Shown here: positions 21,779-33,331 of the stretch, piece after piece
Numbering within the stretch: the stretch's first letter is position 1
Layout of the letters: every line of letters begins with the position of its first letter
NCBI RefSeq assembly: GCF_001659605.2
Contig: NC_035170.2
Span: 11,520,817-11,584,816, forward strand
DNA from: Manihot esculenta
Lineage: Eukaryota > Streptophyta > Magnoliopsida > Malpighiales > Euphorbiaceae
Reading direction: 5' to 3'
DNA: 64,000 nt
Position numbers and translations under genes: made by a program
The notes under the pieces: model-generated
Databases searched by the model: none
What the model was told of the DNA's origin: nothing
What the model saw: only the letters and a program-made list of their open reading frames with translations

Positions 21779-22672
21779 ATAACTGTGAATGGTATTTCCT
21801 CTTCCACGCAGCCACTCATACCTATTTTCAATGGAGAGAAGTATGAGTTTTGGAGCATCAAAATGAAGACACTCTTCAAGTCCCAAGACATAAGGGAATT
21901 AGTTGAAAAAGATTTTGCAGATCCTGATACTGATGAAGCGAGGCTGAAAGAGAACAAGGAAAAAGATAACAATGCCTTATTCAGCATTCAACAAGTTGTT
22001 CATGAGACAATATTCTCACGAATTGCAGCAGTTAGCACTTCCAAAGAGGCATGGGAGATACTGCAGAAAGAATATCAAGGCACAAATAAGGCACAAACAA
22101 ATCTATCACGGTTAAACTTCAATCCCTATATCGTGAATTTGATAATGAAGGATGATGAGACAATGCAAGTTTTTTTGTACAGGATGGCCACAATAGTGAA
22201 TCATTTGAGGTCATATGGTTTAAAAATACATTGACCAAGTTGTGGTTGAAAAAGTTCTAAGGAGTTTAACTCCTAGATTTAATCATGTAGCTATTGCTAT
22301 GGAAGAATCCAAAGACTTGTCTACTCTATCTTTTGATGATCTAAAAGGTTCTTTGTAATCTCATAAAGCAAGAATGAATAGTAGATCGATTGAGAAAGCA
22401 GAAAAAAAGGCATTTCAGATCAAAGCATCCCCATCAACAGATAGAGGCAAGAAATTCAATAGAGGAGGCCGCAGTGGTAGAGGTAGAGAAAGATCTTATG
22501 AGCAAGCTGATTATAGGCAGAAGAATGACAAACAGAGATATTCCAAAAGTAGTGTTCAATGTAACTACTATAAAAATTATGGCCATGTGAAAGCATATTG
22601 TTGGAAGCTCAAAAAGAAAGAAAAAGCAAATTATGCAGAAGTTGAGGTAGAAGAGAAGCTATTCATAGCTTA
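21779..22672 (+). pseudogene. Copia gag, degenerate
   Basis: The frame contains GISSSTQPLIPIFNGEKYEFW and the UBN2-type copia gag core (STSKEAWEILQKEYQG...). It lacks an ATG: an ATA at 21779-21781 stands where a start would be expected. A frameshift/stop follows at about 22234, then a stop near 22357. A basic RGRERS-type linker and a zinc knuckle CNYYKNYGHVKAYC come next. The second knuckle cysteine has become tyrosine, so the zinc site is destroyed. The frame ends in TAG at about 22671. Confidence 0.85.
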
Positions 22673-22688
22673 GGAGCAAGAGCAAGAG

Positions 22689-24260
22689 GTGAATGTGCCA
22701 ACGGAAGTTTGGTTCATCGACAACAACTGTTCACACCACATTTCGGGAGAAAAATCTACATTCAAAGAACTTGATAAAAGTTTCAAGAAAGAAGTAAAGC
22801 TTGAAAATGATTCTGAAATCAAAATGGAAGGAAAGGGTACTATTGCCATTCGAAGCAAAAATGGTAATGTAAAATTTCTTTACTTTGCTCCAAGTTTGGC
22901 AAATAATTTATTGTGTTGGTCAATTAATGTTTGGAGGATATTTAATCTTATTTGATAATGATCGTTGTGAGATAAAAGAAAAAAATCAGACCAAATTATT
23001 ATTAGTGTCCCTATGGCACGAAATAATTTATTCCCATTTGATGTCTCTGATGTTGAAAGGTGTAGATTAGTTGCTGGCAATAAACTAAATGACTCTACCT
23101 TGTGGCATCTAAAGTATGGTCATCTCAATGTGAAAAGTTTAAAATTGCTAAGTAAGAAGGAAATAGTCTATGGGCTACCTAGAATTGAGTCAATTGGGTT
23201 GTATGAAGGTTGTATTTATGGGAAGCAAAGTAAAAAAGCATTTCCTGTTGGGAAGTCTTGGAAAGCAACTGAATGTCTTGAGTTCATACATGCTGATCTA
23301 TGTTGACCCATGCAAACAAAATCTATTAGAGGAAGTCAATATTGTTTGTTATTTACTGATGATTGTAGTCATTTTAGTTGGGTATATTTTCAGGTTACCA
23401 AGGTAGAAACATTTCAAAATTTTTAGAAGTTCAAGACCTTGGTTAAGAAGCAAAGTCGCCAAATCATTAAAACTCTTTGGACGAATCAGGGAGGAGAATT
23501 TCTATCCGGTGAATTTAATGATTTTTGTGAAGACAATGGCATTCATAAGGAGTTGACAACCCCATATACATTGGAGCAAAACGGCATAGCTGAACGAAAA
23601 AATCGTACTACCGTTGAAAGGGCAAGAAGTTTGTTGCAAGAAAAAAATCTTCCGAATAATTTATTGGGAGAGACAGTAGCTACAATAGAGTATTTATTAA
23701 ATATCTCTCCTATAAAAGCAGTTTGGAACAAGACTCCTTTTGAGGTTTGGTCAGGTAAAAAGCTTTCTGTTTGCCACTTGAAAATTTTTGGTTGTATTGC
23801 TTATAACTTAATTAATTAACAAAATCGTCAAAAGCTAAATGGCAAGTCTGAAAAGTGTATTTTTATTGTTTATTCATCTCAATCTAAGGCTTATAGGCTA
23901 TATAATCCTATTACTGGCAAAATAATTATTAGCACGAATGTTGTATTTGATAAACTTGCAAGCTGGAATTGGAATGAAAGTCAAACAACATTAGTTGCTG
24001 AAATTCATGTAGAAGATGAAGATTCTGTTCAGTCAACCAAAAAACACATACCCTTCAATTCTCATGCAACATCTAATTCTTTGAGTTCTCCCCGATCAAC
24101 GATCAGGCCAAGACGACATATTCAGCCATATTCTCGTTTGAGAGATTTTGAGGTGATTCAAGATGATGCCATTAATTATGTAGGAGATATAATTCAATTT
24201 GCAATGTTCGCAAATGTTGATCCTTCATCTTATGAAGAAACAGCAGATAAAGAAGTGTAG
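22689..24260 (+). pseudogene. Copia protease, pre-integrase and integrase, degenerate
   Basis: The protease start reads WFIDNNCSHHIS, so the usual D-S/T-G catalytic motif is D-N-N. The pre-integrase zinc region (LWHLKYGHLNVKSL) follows after a frameshift near 22930. Integrase fragments include TDDCSHFSWVY, LWTNQGGEF (the second catalytic Asp has become Asn) and NGIAERKNRT with its Glu. The C-terminal FGCIAYNLIN part is followed by a stop at 23817-23819. Several further stops are present. This could not encode an active integrase. Confidence 0.85.
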
Positions 24261-25021
24261 TATAATGCAATGAAAGAAGAGATGTTAGCCATTAAAAGAA
24301 ATAATACATGGAATTTGATCGATTTACCTGTAGGAAAAGAAGCAATCAGACTGAAGTGGATTTTCAAAACAAAGTACTAAGCAGATGGGAGAATACAAAA
24401 ATATAAGGCACGGGTTGTAGCTAAGGGATACCGCCAACAATAAGGTATTGATTATGAAGAAACTTTTTCTCCTGTGATGTGTTTTGAAAGAGTAAGAATT
24501 GCTTTAGCATTAGCTGCTCAATTGAACTGGCATGTTTTTCAATTTGATGTTAAGTCGGCATTTTTAAATGGTGACTTGAAAGAAAAATTTTATATATTAC
24601 AGTCAGATGGGTTTGTAATCAAAGGCAAGGAGAGTAAGGTATATAAGTTGAAAAAGGCTCTTTATGAGCTAAAACAAACGTCGCGAGCTTGGTACAGTAA
24701 GATTGATTCTTATTTTCGAAATTCTAATTTTGTTAGAAGTGAAAATGAACCAACTTTTTATCTTAAAAAATAAGAGAATGATTTGTTACTAGTATGTCTC
24801 TATGTAGATGATATGATTTATATGGGGTCATCTTCTTCTCTTGTTTTTTAATTTAAAGAAAATATGATGAAGACTTTTGAGATGACAAATTTGGAAAAGT
24901 TTCGTTACTTTCTTGGTGTGGAGATTATTCAAATAGCAAATGGAATTTTTATATCCCAAAAGAAGTATATAGTTGATCTTCTTCAAAGATTTAACATGCC
25001 AAATTGTAACTCCATAGCAAC
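24261..25021 (+). pseudogene. Copia reverse transcriptase, 5' part
   Basis: RT blocks are in order: NNTWNLIDLPVGKEAIRLKW, ARVVAKGYRQQ followed by a stop, FSPVMCFERVRIALALAAQ, FDVKSAFLNGDL, LKKALYELKQTSRAWY, and YVDD at about 24801. Stops occur at about 24379, 24442, 24771 and 24849. RT is cut at 25021 by solo LTR C and resumes at 28896. Confidence 0.85.
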
Positions 25022-25679
25022 TGTAATACCCGACTAAACCCCAGCGTTAGAATTTCCACTTTTCGACGGAATCTCCATCGGAATCCGGAATATCGAAGTT
25101 GAAATCTTTAGAAGGGAAAAATAGGATTTTCATAAAATGAATTTGAGTTTTTTTGAAAAGGTTTTAAGGTTTGGCCGCCGAACCTCCGCTGAAGGTAGTT
25201 TCTCCAGCCACCTATAAAAGGCCTTCAGCCTAAAAATCGAGAGAGCTTCTCCATCTTCGGGCACAGGCAAGTCCATGCCTTTTTCCAGATGTTCTTGCTA
25301 AAATTTCTTAAATTTGCTTGGAGAATTCATGAGTTTTTACCTTGTTTTTTGAAGATTTGAGTTTGGACTTCAAGTTTTAGCCACTGGAGACCTTTGAAAA
25401 ACGATTTTCCCCTATTCCTTCAAGTTTTAATTGCTATGTGTTCCATTTTCTTCAAGAGCTGAGTTGATCTTTGCTTCTCCTATGTTTTTTGAAGTTTTCA
25501 AAACCTAAGTTTTACAAGTCTTTAGGGCATGCATGATAGTTTATCCAAAAATTTTAAGGTTTATGTTAGTTTTGATGTGAGATGCTTTTCTGTTGGGTAT
25601 CTATTGATGCATGTTAAGTTCAGAGCAAGTTTTGAGGTCTCCTATGTGTGTTAAGTGTTTATGGTAGCTGTTAGATTGT

Positions 25680-27470
25680 TGATAGAGCATAATTTAGACC
25701 ATTTTATCATGATGATATTGATGTTAATTTACACTTTTTCTGCCTACTTTTGTGATTTTGATCTTATTCTGCAGAAAATGGTGTAAGGAGACAATTTGGT
25801 GAAAATGCCCCTAAAACTGCCTAAAATGGAGCAAAGGAGAGCAAGCATGTCAAGTGCAACTTGAAAGGAGTCAAATAAGGAAAGTAATTTGAAATTCAAA
25901 TTTCAAATCCTTAAGAGAATTCAAAATTCAAAATCAAGATTCAGCTCATTAAGGAAAGTGCTAAATAAGGAAAGTGGCAAATAAGGAAAGTGGCAAATAA
26001 GGAAAGTGGCAAATAAGGAAAGTGGCAAATAAGGAAAGTGCAGTCTGCAGAGCAGTTTGAAATTCAAGATCTTCAAGAATCATTTTCCTTATTGAAGAAG
26101 CAAAATCTCTAGAAGATGCACATTCAAATTTGAAATTCAAATTCAGCTTGTCAAAGAAGCCAAAGAAGACATACATGCCACCTCAAGTCTTGCACATTCA
26201 AAATTTAAAATTTAAAAGAGAGGCTCCACCTCATCAATGCAAGATATGGGCGGCATGGGCAGCACTTGGGCAGCAAGGAGGTTAACTTGGGTAGCAAGGA
26301 AGACCTAGGGCAACACTCCTTGCACATGAAGACCTAGCCGCGCGCCTCTCTCCCTCTCTAGACCTAGTCACATGCTTCCCTCTCTCTGCAGAGCAACTTG
26401 GGCGGCAAGTTGTACAAGGGCAGCCTCTTGGGCAGCAACTTAACAACTTGGGCAGCAAGTAAGGATCTAGGGCAACACTTTCAACTATAAAAAGATAAAT
26501 AAGGAGCCTCCCCATGCTTTTTCTACTCCCCCTTGGACACACCTACGGGATTGCAAGTGGCACCATCTCTTCTTCTTCCTTTCTTTATTTTTTTGTTTTG
26601 TTTCAGCCATGAGTGGCTGAAACCTTTTATTCTAGTTGAAGATTAGGTGATACTTTGGTTATTTTATGGATTGCGAGATCTGAACATAAGTTGTTTATCT
26701 TTTGGTTATTCAATATTTATGTAATTTCATGCTTGATTCCATTATTACTTTGTTATTTTGATCAATGTGGCCACTTGATTCTTGATTGCAAGGTAATATA
26801 TTGTTAGTTTGAATAATTTTGAGTTCGTAATTGCTTGGATTGTTCAAACACAAGAACACTTGGTGTAAAAACTAAGGAAGTTGCATAATCTAACAATATC
26901 ACCATGCGTTTGGGTAGCTAGGATTAGATCTTTCTATTTCTTAATGCAATTGACAGTTGTTTTGATGCCTAAGGCCCAAGGACGTTCCTTGGCAACTTGT
27001 TAATTAGTGATTAATTAGAGGACGTTCCCTAATTGGTTTATGATTAATGAGAGACATGGTGGTGAGAAGCGTCTTCCATCTCCATAACTAATCTATTGAA
27101 TCTATCAAGGGAAACTAAGTATCAATGATCAATCCCAACAACTGAAGTGGATCCAATTCTTCAACTAGATCTTTCTCATTATTGAAATCCCTTTATTTTT
27201 TATTATTCGCTTTCTTTTATTGCTTTCAACATTAGATAAATTCAATCAATCTCAAACCTCCCCCTTTTTACTTTTATTGCATTTTATTTTTATTTTGCTT
27301 TCATTTACTTTGCTTTCACTTTTCTTTCAGTGTGTTCTCTTGGTCTTGATAAGGAAGATAGGTAAGTTCTCAATTCCCTGTGGATTCGATCCTTTCACCA
27401 CTATCTGCAGTTGTAAAATTGTTGATAACTGAAAAGGTTATTTTTTACCGGCTTTGACAACCGACTGTCA
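25680..27470 (+). mobile_element. Solo LTR of a different family nested inside LTR C
   Basis: Runs TGATAGAGC...GACTGTCA and is flanked by the duplication ATTGT (25675-25679, 27471-27475). About 1.79 kb with no coding capacity. Near the 3' end is CCCTGTGGATTCGATCC, a phrase I associate with Athila/Tat-type gypsy LTRs (from memory). It contains a 16-bp minisatellite and GGGCAGCA-type repeats (26240-26480). Confidence 0.85.
25951..26042 (+). repeat. 16-bp minisatellite (aaggaaagtggcaaat)
   Basis: Five full units of AAGGAAAGTGGCAAAT, the first with CTAAAT in place of GCAAAT, are followed by a partial sixth. The near-identity of the units indicates recent expansion. Confidence 0.95.
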
Positions 27471-28895
27471 ATTGTTGCATATGAGAAATGGAGCTTTTGG
27501 TGGCTGTGAGTATAGGGCAGAATCGGGTTCTGCCTTGCTGGAGAACCTAAGTTTGGCCGCTGAAGTAGGATTCGGCCGCCGAAGTAAAGTTTGGCCGCCG
27601 AAGCAAGGTTCGGTCACCGAACTTGGGTGTGGAGGCAGTGATTTGGCTGCCTAAACTGCCCCCGAAGGCTTGACCTTCGGATCTGTGAAGGGCTTTAGGC
27701 CGCCGAACCTACTCCCGAAGGTTTTGACCTTCGGATCTGTGAGGGACCTTCGGCTGCCGAACCTACTACTAAAAGTCCTCTGCCCAGCCTTTTTCTGTTT
27801 GTTTTCTATGCATATTCTGGTATGTTTTTAGGGGTTTCTTGGGGAGTTGTTTAGAGTATTGTAAAAGTTATATTTGGTCCCTCATTTAAGTCTATCTGTA
27901 TAGGATCATACTTGAGAGACCGTAGAGGCTTGCAGTGAGATAATTGCATCAGTTTTAAGCGAGCGTCAGCCAGAGGTGAGTAGAACTGAACTGCTCTATT
28001 ATTTTAAAGAAAATAAACTTTTTAAGCATGCTCATGCATCACGAATGCCATGTATATGTAATTAGATTGTTTGCATTAGAATTCATGAATATGATACATT
28101 GCATAATTTATTTGTTGTTGTGGATGGATGTTAGATGACCCACTAGCCCTCGAGTATGATATGATATGCTATGACGGATATGGGCACTATGTAAGGAAAA
28201 GACTAGGGCTGCCCATTCTATGCCCCTAGCATTATGGATATGTTATGATATGTTTAAGAGGAAGTCCTGAGGAGCATCCATCGTGGGCTGGGCACTATTA
28301 GAATTCGTAGAGGGTTACTAGTGACAAATCCATCTTGATGTGAATTGTTTGTGTTGTGACGCATTCATAGGATCATATGTTTATTGAACTGTTTTATGTT
28401 CTGCTCACTAGGCTCTTGTAGCTTATCCCTTTCCTCTAACCTTAGGTTTGCAGGATCAGAGTTAGCTCGGGAAAGTCGGCTGAGTTGCTGGTATAGTCTA
28501 TTGTAATAGTATAGATGTGGACATGTATTGTTTTATGGTTGTAGAATTGTGCTTTGCCCTAGTGTTTGTCCTTGTAATCCCTGTTTGCATGATCCTTATG
28601 TAAAAGTTTTAAGTATGAGTTTATGTTTGAACTGAGCTTGAAGCATGTTATGTTAACCATACTGGAGCATTTGATGAGGGCTCTAGTATGGGTTTTATGA
28701 TTTCAGTTTTAATACATGCACAGGTCAAGCTTTGGTTCATGAAATGTTTATGTTTTTGTTAAATCGTGTGATCATGTATGGGATTTTATCAGGTGTAATA
28801 GGATGTATAGTAGGCTTGCTACGGGCTCCAACGACCTTAAGTCGATCTGAACCCTAGCACCAGTAGCCGTCCGGTTTCCGGATCGTTACAGCAAC

Positions 28896-29459
28896 TCTAA
28901 TGAATGTTAGTGAAAAGTTACAAGCCAATGATAGTTCAGAACCTGCAGAAGGAAAATTTTATAGAAGCTTGAAAGGTGGACTGATTTATTTATATCACAC
29001 AAGGCCAGATATAACTTTTTCTATTGGTGTTGTTTTTAGATTCATGCATAGTCCTTCTAAGCAATTTCTTGGAGCAGTAAAAAGAATTCTATGGTATGTT
29101 GTAGGAACTCTGAATTTGGGACTTTGGTATACTGCAAGCTCAGATTTGAGATTAACAGGATTTACGGATAGTGATTAGGCAAATTCTTTTGAAGATAGAA
29201 GAAGTATTTCAGGTTAGGTTTTTGTTCTTGGCTCATGTGCAGTGTCTTAGAGCTCAAAAAAACAACCAACAGCAGCTTTGTCATCAATGGAAGGAGAATG
29301 CATGGCTGCAACTGCCTCAGCTTGTTAAGCATTTTGGCTCCAAAGGTTACTGAAGGATCTTAACCAAGAACAAAAGCAAGCAACTGAGATTTTCTCTGAT
29401 AACAAGTCCACACTTTCAATGTCAAAGAATCCAGCCTTTCATGGGATGACTAAACACAT
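28896..29459 (+). pseudogene. Copia reverse transcriptase 3' part and RNase H, degenerate
   Basis: Continues the copia frame: SEPAEGKFYRSLKGGLIYL, TRPDITFSIGVV, then the RNase H start LTGFTDSD followed by a stop at 29176-29178. Later fragments (DNKSTLSMSKNPAFHGMTKH) are spread over frames. Interrupted at 29460 by solo LTR D. Confidence 0.85.
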
Positions 29460-31747
29460 TGTAATACCCGGCTAGACTCCGGTATCGGAATTCCCACCGT
29501 CCGGTGAAATCTCGGATGTCGGAAACCTCTAGAAAGGTAAAATCATGTTTTTATAAAATGTTTTAATGTATTTGATGGTTTTAAGTAAGAAAGGAATTGA
29601 GTTTTGAATGAAAAGACCATGGAGGCATTTCCAGGTTCGGCCGCCGAACCTCAAGTTTGGCCGCCAAATATTGGATAGTTTAGTGGGGCAAGTTAGGCTT
29701 CCGAAAGTGGTTCAGGTTCGGCCGCCGAACCTCATGTTCGGCCACCGAACTTGCATGAGTTTTGGAGGCACTTTAGGCTGCCGAAGGGTGGTCTGGCCAG
29801 CCCCTATATAAGGGCTCCATGGCCGAAACGGGCGAGTTTTCTCCCATTTTCGGCCAACGGTGAGTTCATGCTCTCCCATGGTCGTTTTTGATGTTTTTCC
29901 TCTAATCTTTCAAGTTTTAACAAGTTTTATCTTGGTTTGAAGATTTTTTAGCAAAAGAAGTGAAGTTGTAGAACTTGGAGACCCAAGGAGCGAGATCTCC
30001 CCCATCTCCGAGTTGGATCGTCTTCCTTCTCGATCTTCAAGAGGTAAGAGTAGATCCTCACTTCTTTTCATGTTTTGGTTAAGTTTCATGAAGTTTCTTG
30101 GGGTAGAAAAGCATGTTTAGGTTTATAATAAGTTTTTGGTTAATGTTGAGTACTTGGACAATATGTATGTTGGATGTGTTTGTGTTGGGGTTTAGGATAG
30201 TTTGAGACCCCTAAATGCTTATGTGCTTGTGTATGCATGTTGTAGAATAGGTAAATGTATGTTTGAATGGGTTGGGAGGCATTTGTGCATGAAAGAGGCT
30301 GAGTTCTGCCCTTTGAAAGAACTCAGGTTCGGCAGCCAAAGGGACTTTCGGCCGCCAAACCTGCCTGTGGAGGCAAGCCTTTGGCTGCCGAACCCTGCCC
30401 TCGAAAGTTGACTTCCGGCTCTGGAAGGGAGTTTCGGCCGCTGAAGGTGCCGCCGAACATGCATGAGTTTCATCTTCGGCCGCCGAACCTACTTTCGGCC
30501 GCCAAACCTGCCTGTGGAGGCAAGCCTTTGGCTGCCGAACCCTGCCCTCGAAAGTTGACTTTCGGCTTTGGAAGGGAGTTTCGGCCGCCGAAGGTGCTGC
30601 CGAACATGCATGAGTTTCGTCTCTGGAGGGAACCTTCGGCCACCGAAAGTGCCGCCGAAGGTGCATGACTTTCTGCTCTGGAGAGCCTTTCGGCCGCCGA
30701 ACCTGCCGCCGAAAGTGCCCTGTCCAGCCTTCCTTTGCATGATTTCTATGATTGTTTTAAGGTGTTTTAGGGGGGTTTTTGGGGAGTATTTTAGAGTCAT
30801 GTTCATGTATGTTTGGTCCCTCATTTGAGTCCACCTGTGTAGGTTCGGACCCGAGGAACCGAAGACCCCAGCAGTGAGTCAGCTGCTTCAGAGTCTTGTT
30901 AGAGCTAGCCTAATGTGAGTAGAATGACTCTTTATGTTTCAAAGCAAATAATGAAAGTTTTAGCATGATTCACGCATCATGAATGCCATGAGTTATATTA
31001 GGGTGCTTGCATTAGAATTCACGAATATGTTGCCCCTAGCACTAATGGAATGTTATGTTATGTTATGCTATGTAAGAGAAAGACCAATGAGGCCCATTCT
31101 ACGCCCCTGGCACTATTGGAATGTGTAGAGGGCTATTGGTGACAAATTCATCATTGATGTGATTTGTCAGTGATGTGATGCATTCCATGATATCATATGT
31201 TTTAAATATAATGTTTTATTATTCTGCTCACTAGGCTCTAGTAGCTCACCCCATTTCCTTAATCCCCCAGGTATGCAGGTGCGGGATAGGCCGAGAGGTC
31301 AAGAAGAGTAAAGTTATGTTATGTAATAGCTAGTTGTGGACATGAGAATATTGTAGTATAATGTGTTGAATAGTTATGAAATGTTAAGAATTGTATTGAG
31401 GATAGAATTGTGCTTGACCCTAGTATATTGGTTAATCCCTTTATACATGATCTATAAAATGTTTTTATGATGTTTTTATTTAACCAAGTTTAATATATGT
31501 TATGTTACCCCATTGGAGTATTTGTTGAGAACTCCAGTGTGGGGTTTGATGTTTATGCTTATGAGTTGTGCATGCACAGGTTAAACTTGGTAAAGGAAGG
31601 AAAAAGTTCACAATTTTTATGTATGTGTTGATCATGTATGGGATTAAACAGGTATACAGGTTGTATGTTAGGCTTGCTACGGGTCCCGGCGGCCTTAGCC
31701 GATCTGGATCCTAGCGCCGGTAGCGGTCCGAATTCCGGGTCGCTACA
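29460..31747 (+). mobile_element. LTR D: solo Ty3/gypsy LTR inserted in copia RNase H
   Basis: TGTAATACCCGGC to GTCGCTACA, flanked by CACAT at 29455-29459 and 31748-31752. Same subfamily as LTR A. TATA box at 29805-29812. Its GC-rich block holds a 147-bp tandem duplication (30344-30490 and 30491-30637). Splice-like signals: donor 30044-30045, acceptor 30841-30842, donor 30915-30916 (flank AAT|GTGAGT) and acceptor 31277-31278. Confidence 0.95.
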
Positions 31748-31752
31748 CACAT

Positions 31753-31940
31753 AGACACCCGTCATCACTTCATTTGGGAGTTAGTCACAAGTGAGCAAAT
31801 TGTCTTGACTTATTGCAGCATCAAAGAATAACTTGCAGACGTTCTGACTAAGGCATTCTCGCTCAAAAAGCATTCTCGCTCAAAAAGCATTTCTACTTCT
31901 ATTATTATTTTGGAGTCTGTGATTTTGAATCAAGGGGGTG
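31753..31940 (+). pseudogene. Copia RNase H C-terminus and polypurine tract
   Basis: Reads DTRHHFIWELVTSEQIVL, a stop, then LADVLTKAFSLKK, the standard copia C-terminal signature. A 17-bp tandem duplication (GCATTCTCGCTCAAAAA) at about 31852-31886 disrupts the end. The purine tract AAGGGGGTG at 31932-31940 precedes the 3' LTR. Confidence 0.85.
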
Positions 31941-32205
31941 TGTTAAAAGTTTATTCAAAGTTAGATAGTTGCTAATAATACTCTTTTTTTTCTCTCGTTG
32001 TTTGTTGAGTCAAGGCACGTTACTGATAGTGCTATATTTTTCTTTAGTTTTTGTTATTATATGGCTATATAAGCCAATAATTTACTTGATTTAATCATCT
32101 AATAAGATTGCTTCTTTTATTATTTTTTAGTCTCTTAATTTTTCTATTCTTATTATTTAACTTGATACAGAGTTGCAGTTATTAAATTTATGTTTTTACT
32201 CAATA
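31941..32205 (+). repeat. 3' LTR of the copia element
   Basis: Begins TGTTAAAAG. The terminal CA of the 5' LTR appears here as TA (CAATA), a simple transition. Taking the end at 32205 gives the perfect AAATT target duplication. Confidence 0.85.
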
Positions 32206-32210
32206 AAATT

Positions 32211-33326
32211 ATTATTTTATATATTTTAATTGAAGTTGTAGGTCAATAGCCACGTTTGAAAACCGCTACATTTGTCTCTGCTGTTAAGTATAAGACGATG
32301 ATTCAATTATTTTTTACAGCAAATAAAAGATGTGACTAAAATTATAATTTTATTAATATAAAATAAAATTTTTATTAAAATATATTATTATATAATAAAA
32401 AAATAAATTTTCTTTATAATAGTTTTAAATTGCTGTTAAACTTTTATTTTAATAATATTAAGACAACAAATTCATAACCGATAATACCATTTTTTAAACC
32501 CTAAAAATATAGTTTATATATACATCACAACAAGTTGAGCGCTTTTAATTTTACATTTTTTGAAATTATATATCTACAATTTTCTATTTTATTAGTTTTT
32601 AAGGCACGTGTACACACATGTGTATATATCATTTTTTTTTTCAGTGTACACATATTTAGAGGAAGTAAAAAAAAATTAAGCTAAAGCTCTAAGCCTAAAA
32701 CACACAAAATACCAAACTAAACCAAATCACTCAACCAAAATTAGAAGCTGACTAAAGAAATAAAATAAATCGAACTAAATCACTCCATCAGTTATCGTGC
32801 ACTGACTCTATTGTAATGACACCGATGCTATCCAAATACTCATACAAATATACCACCTCAATCGACAAACTCAAAGCTGAGTATCAAAACAAGTATAAAT
32901 TGAAACAAAAACACACAAGATTGGACAAACAAAATGGGGGTAGGTTTTCGATGTAAAGAACAGCTCTGATCCTCCAAATAATATCACAAAGAGAAAACTT
33001 AGCAAAGTTCAGCCAAACAACAACCTGCAGGAGTGGTAGCGGCACAATCTCGAGATGTCAATGTTACTGGACCAAGGCTTTTTTTTATAAGCCAAGTGGA
33101 GCATTCTCAAATCCAAGTTCATCAAAGCACATCTCTAGTAAAAGAATATTGACACTTAAAATAGAGAAAACTAAAAAAACAACAAAAAGAATAAACAAAA
33201 GGCCACTCACATGCCCAGTGAAGAAGAAACTAGGAAGTAGAGGCTTTACAAAATAAACAAAAACAAAACAATCTTTCCTTTGCTTGAATACAGAGAACAA
33301 TAAACCATAAAACACGTGACACGACT
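32211..33326. other. Intergenic DNA between retroelements
   Basis: AT-rich up to about 32700, then more balanced sequence. The minus-strand 76-codon ORF (33085-33315) has no recognisable domain. I see nothing else to call. Confidence 0.45.
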
Positions 33327-33331
33327 AACAC

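Larger units (their letters stand above)
25022..28890 (+). mobile_element. LTR C: solo Ty3/gypsy LTR inserted in copia RT
   Basis: Runs from TGTAATACCCGAC to GATCGTTACA and is flanked by the 5-bp duplication GCAAC (25017-25021, 28891-28895). There is no internal region, so it is a solo LTR left by LTR-LTR recombination. It is enlarged by a nested LTR (25680-27470); without that it is about 2.07 kb. TATA box at 25213-25220. The first splice-like donor is mutated here (CAAGAGCTGAG near 25455-25462). The other three signals remain: acceptor 27902-27903, donor 27976-27977 and acceptor 28452-28453. Confidence 0.93.
21374..32205 (+). mobile_element. Degenerate Ty1/copia retrotransposon with nested insertions
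   Basis: The 5-bp duplication AAATT flanks it at 21369-21373 and 32206-32210. It has LTRs at 21374-21677 and 31941-32205, a tRNA-Met-type primer site right after the 5' LTR and a purine tract before the 3' LTR. Gag, protease, integrase, RT and RNase H are in copia order (integrase before RT). Two gypsy solo LTRs interrupt it, at 25022-28890 in RT and 29460-31747 in RNase H. Without the insertions it is about 4.7 kb, normal for copia. Many stops make it dead. Confidence 0.93.
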
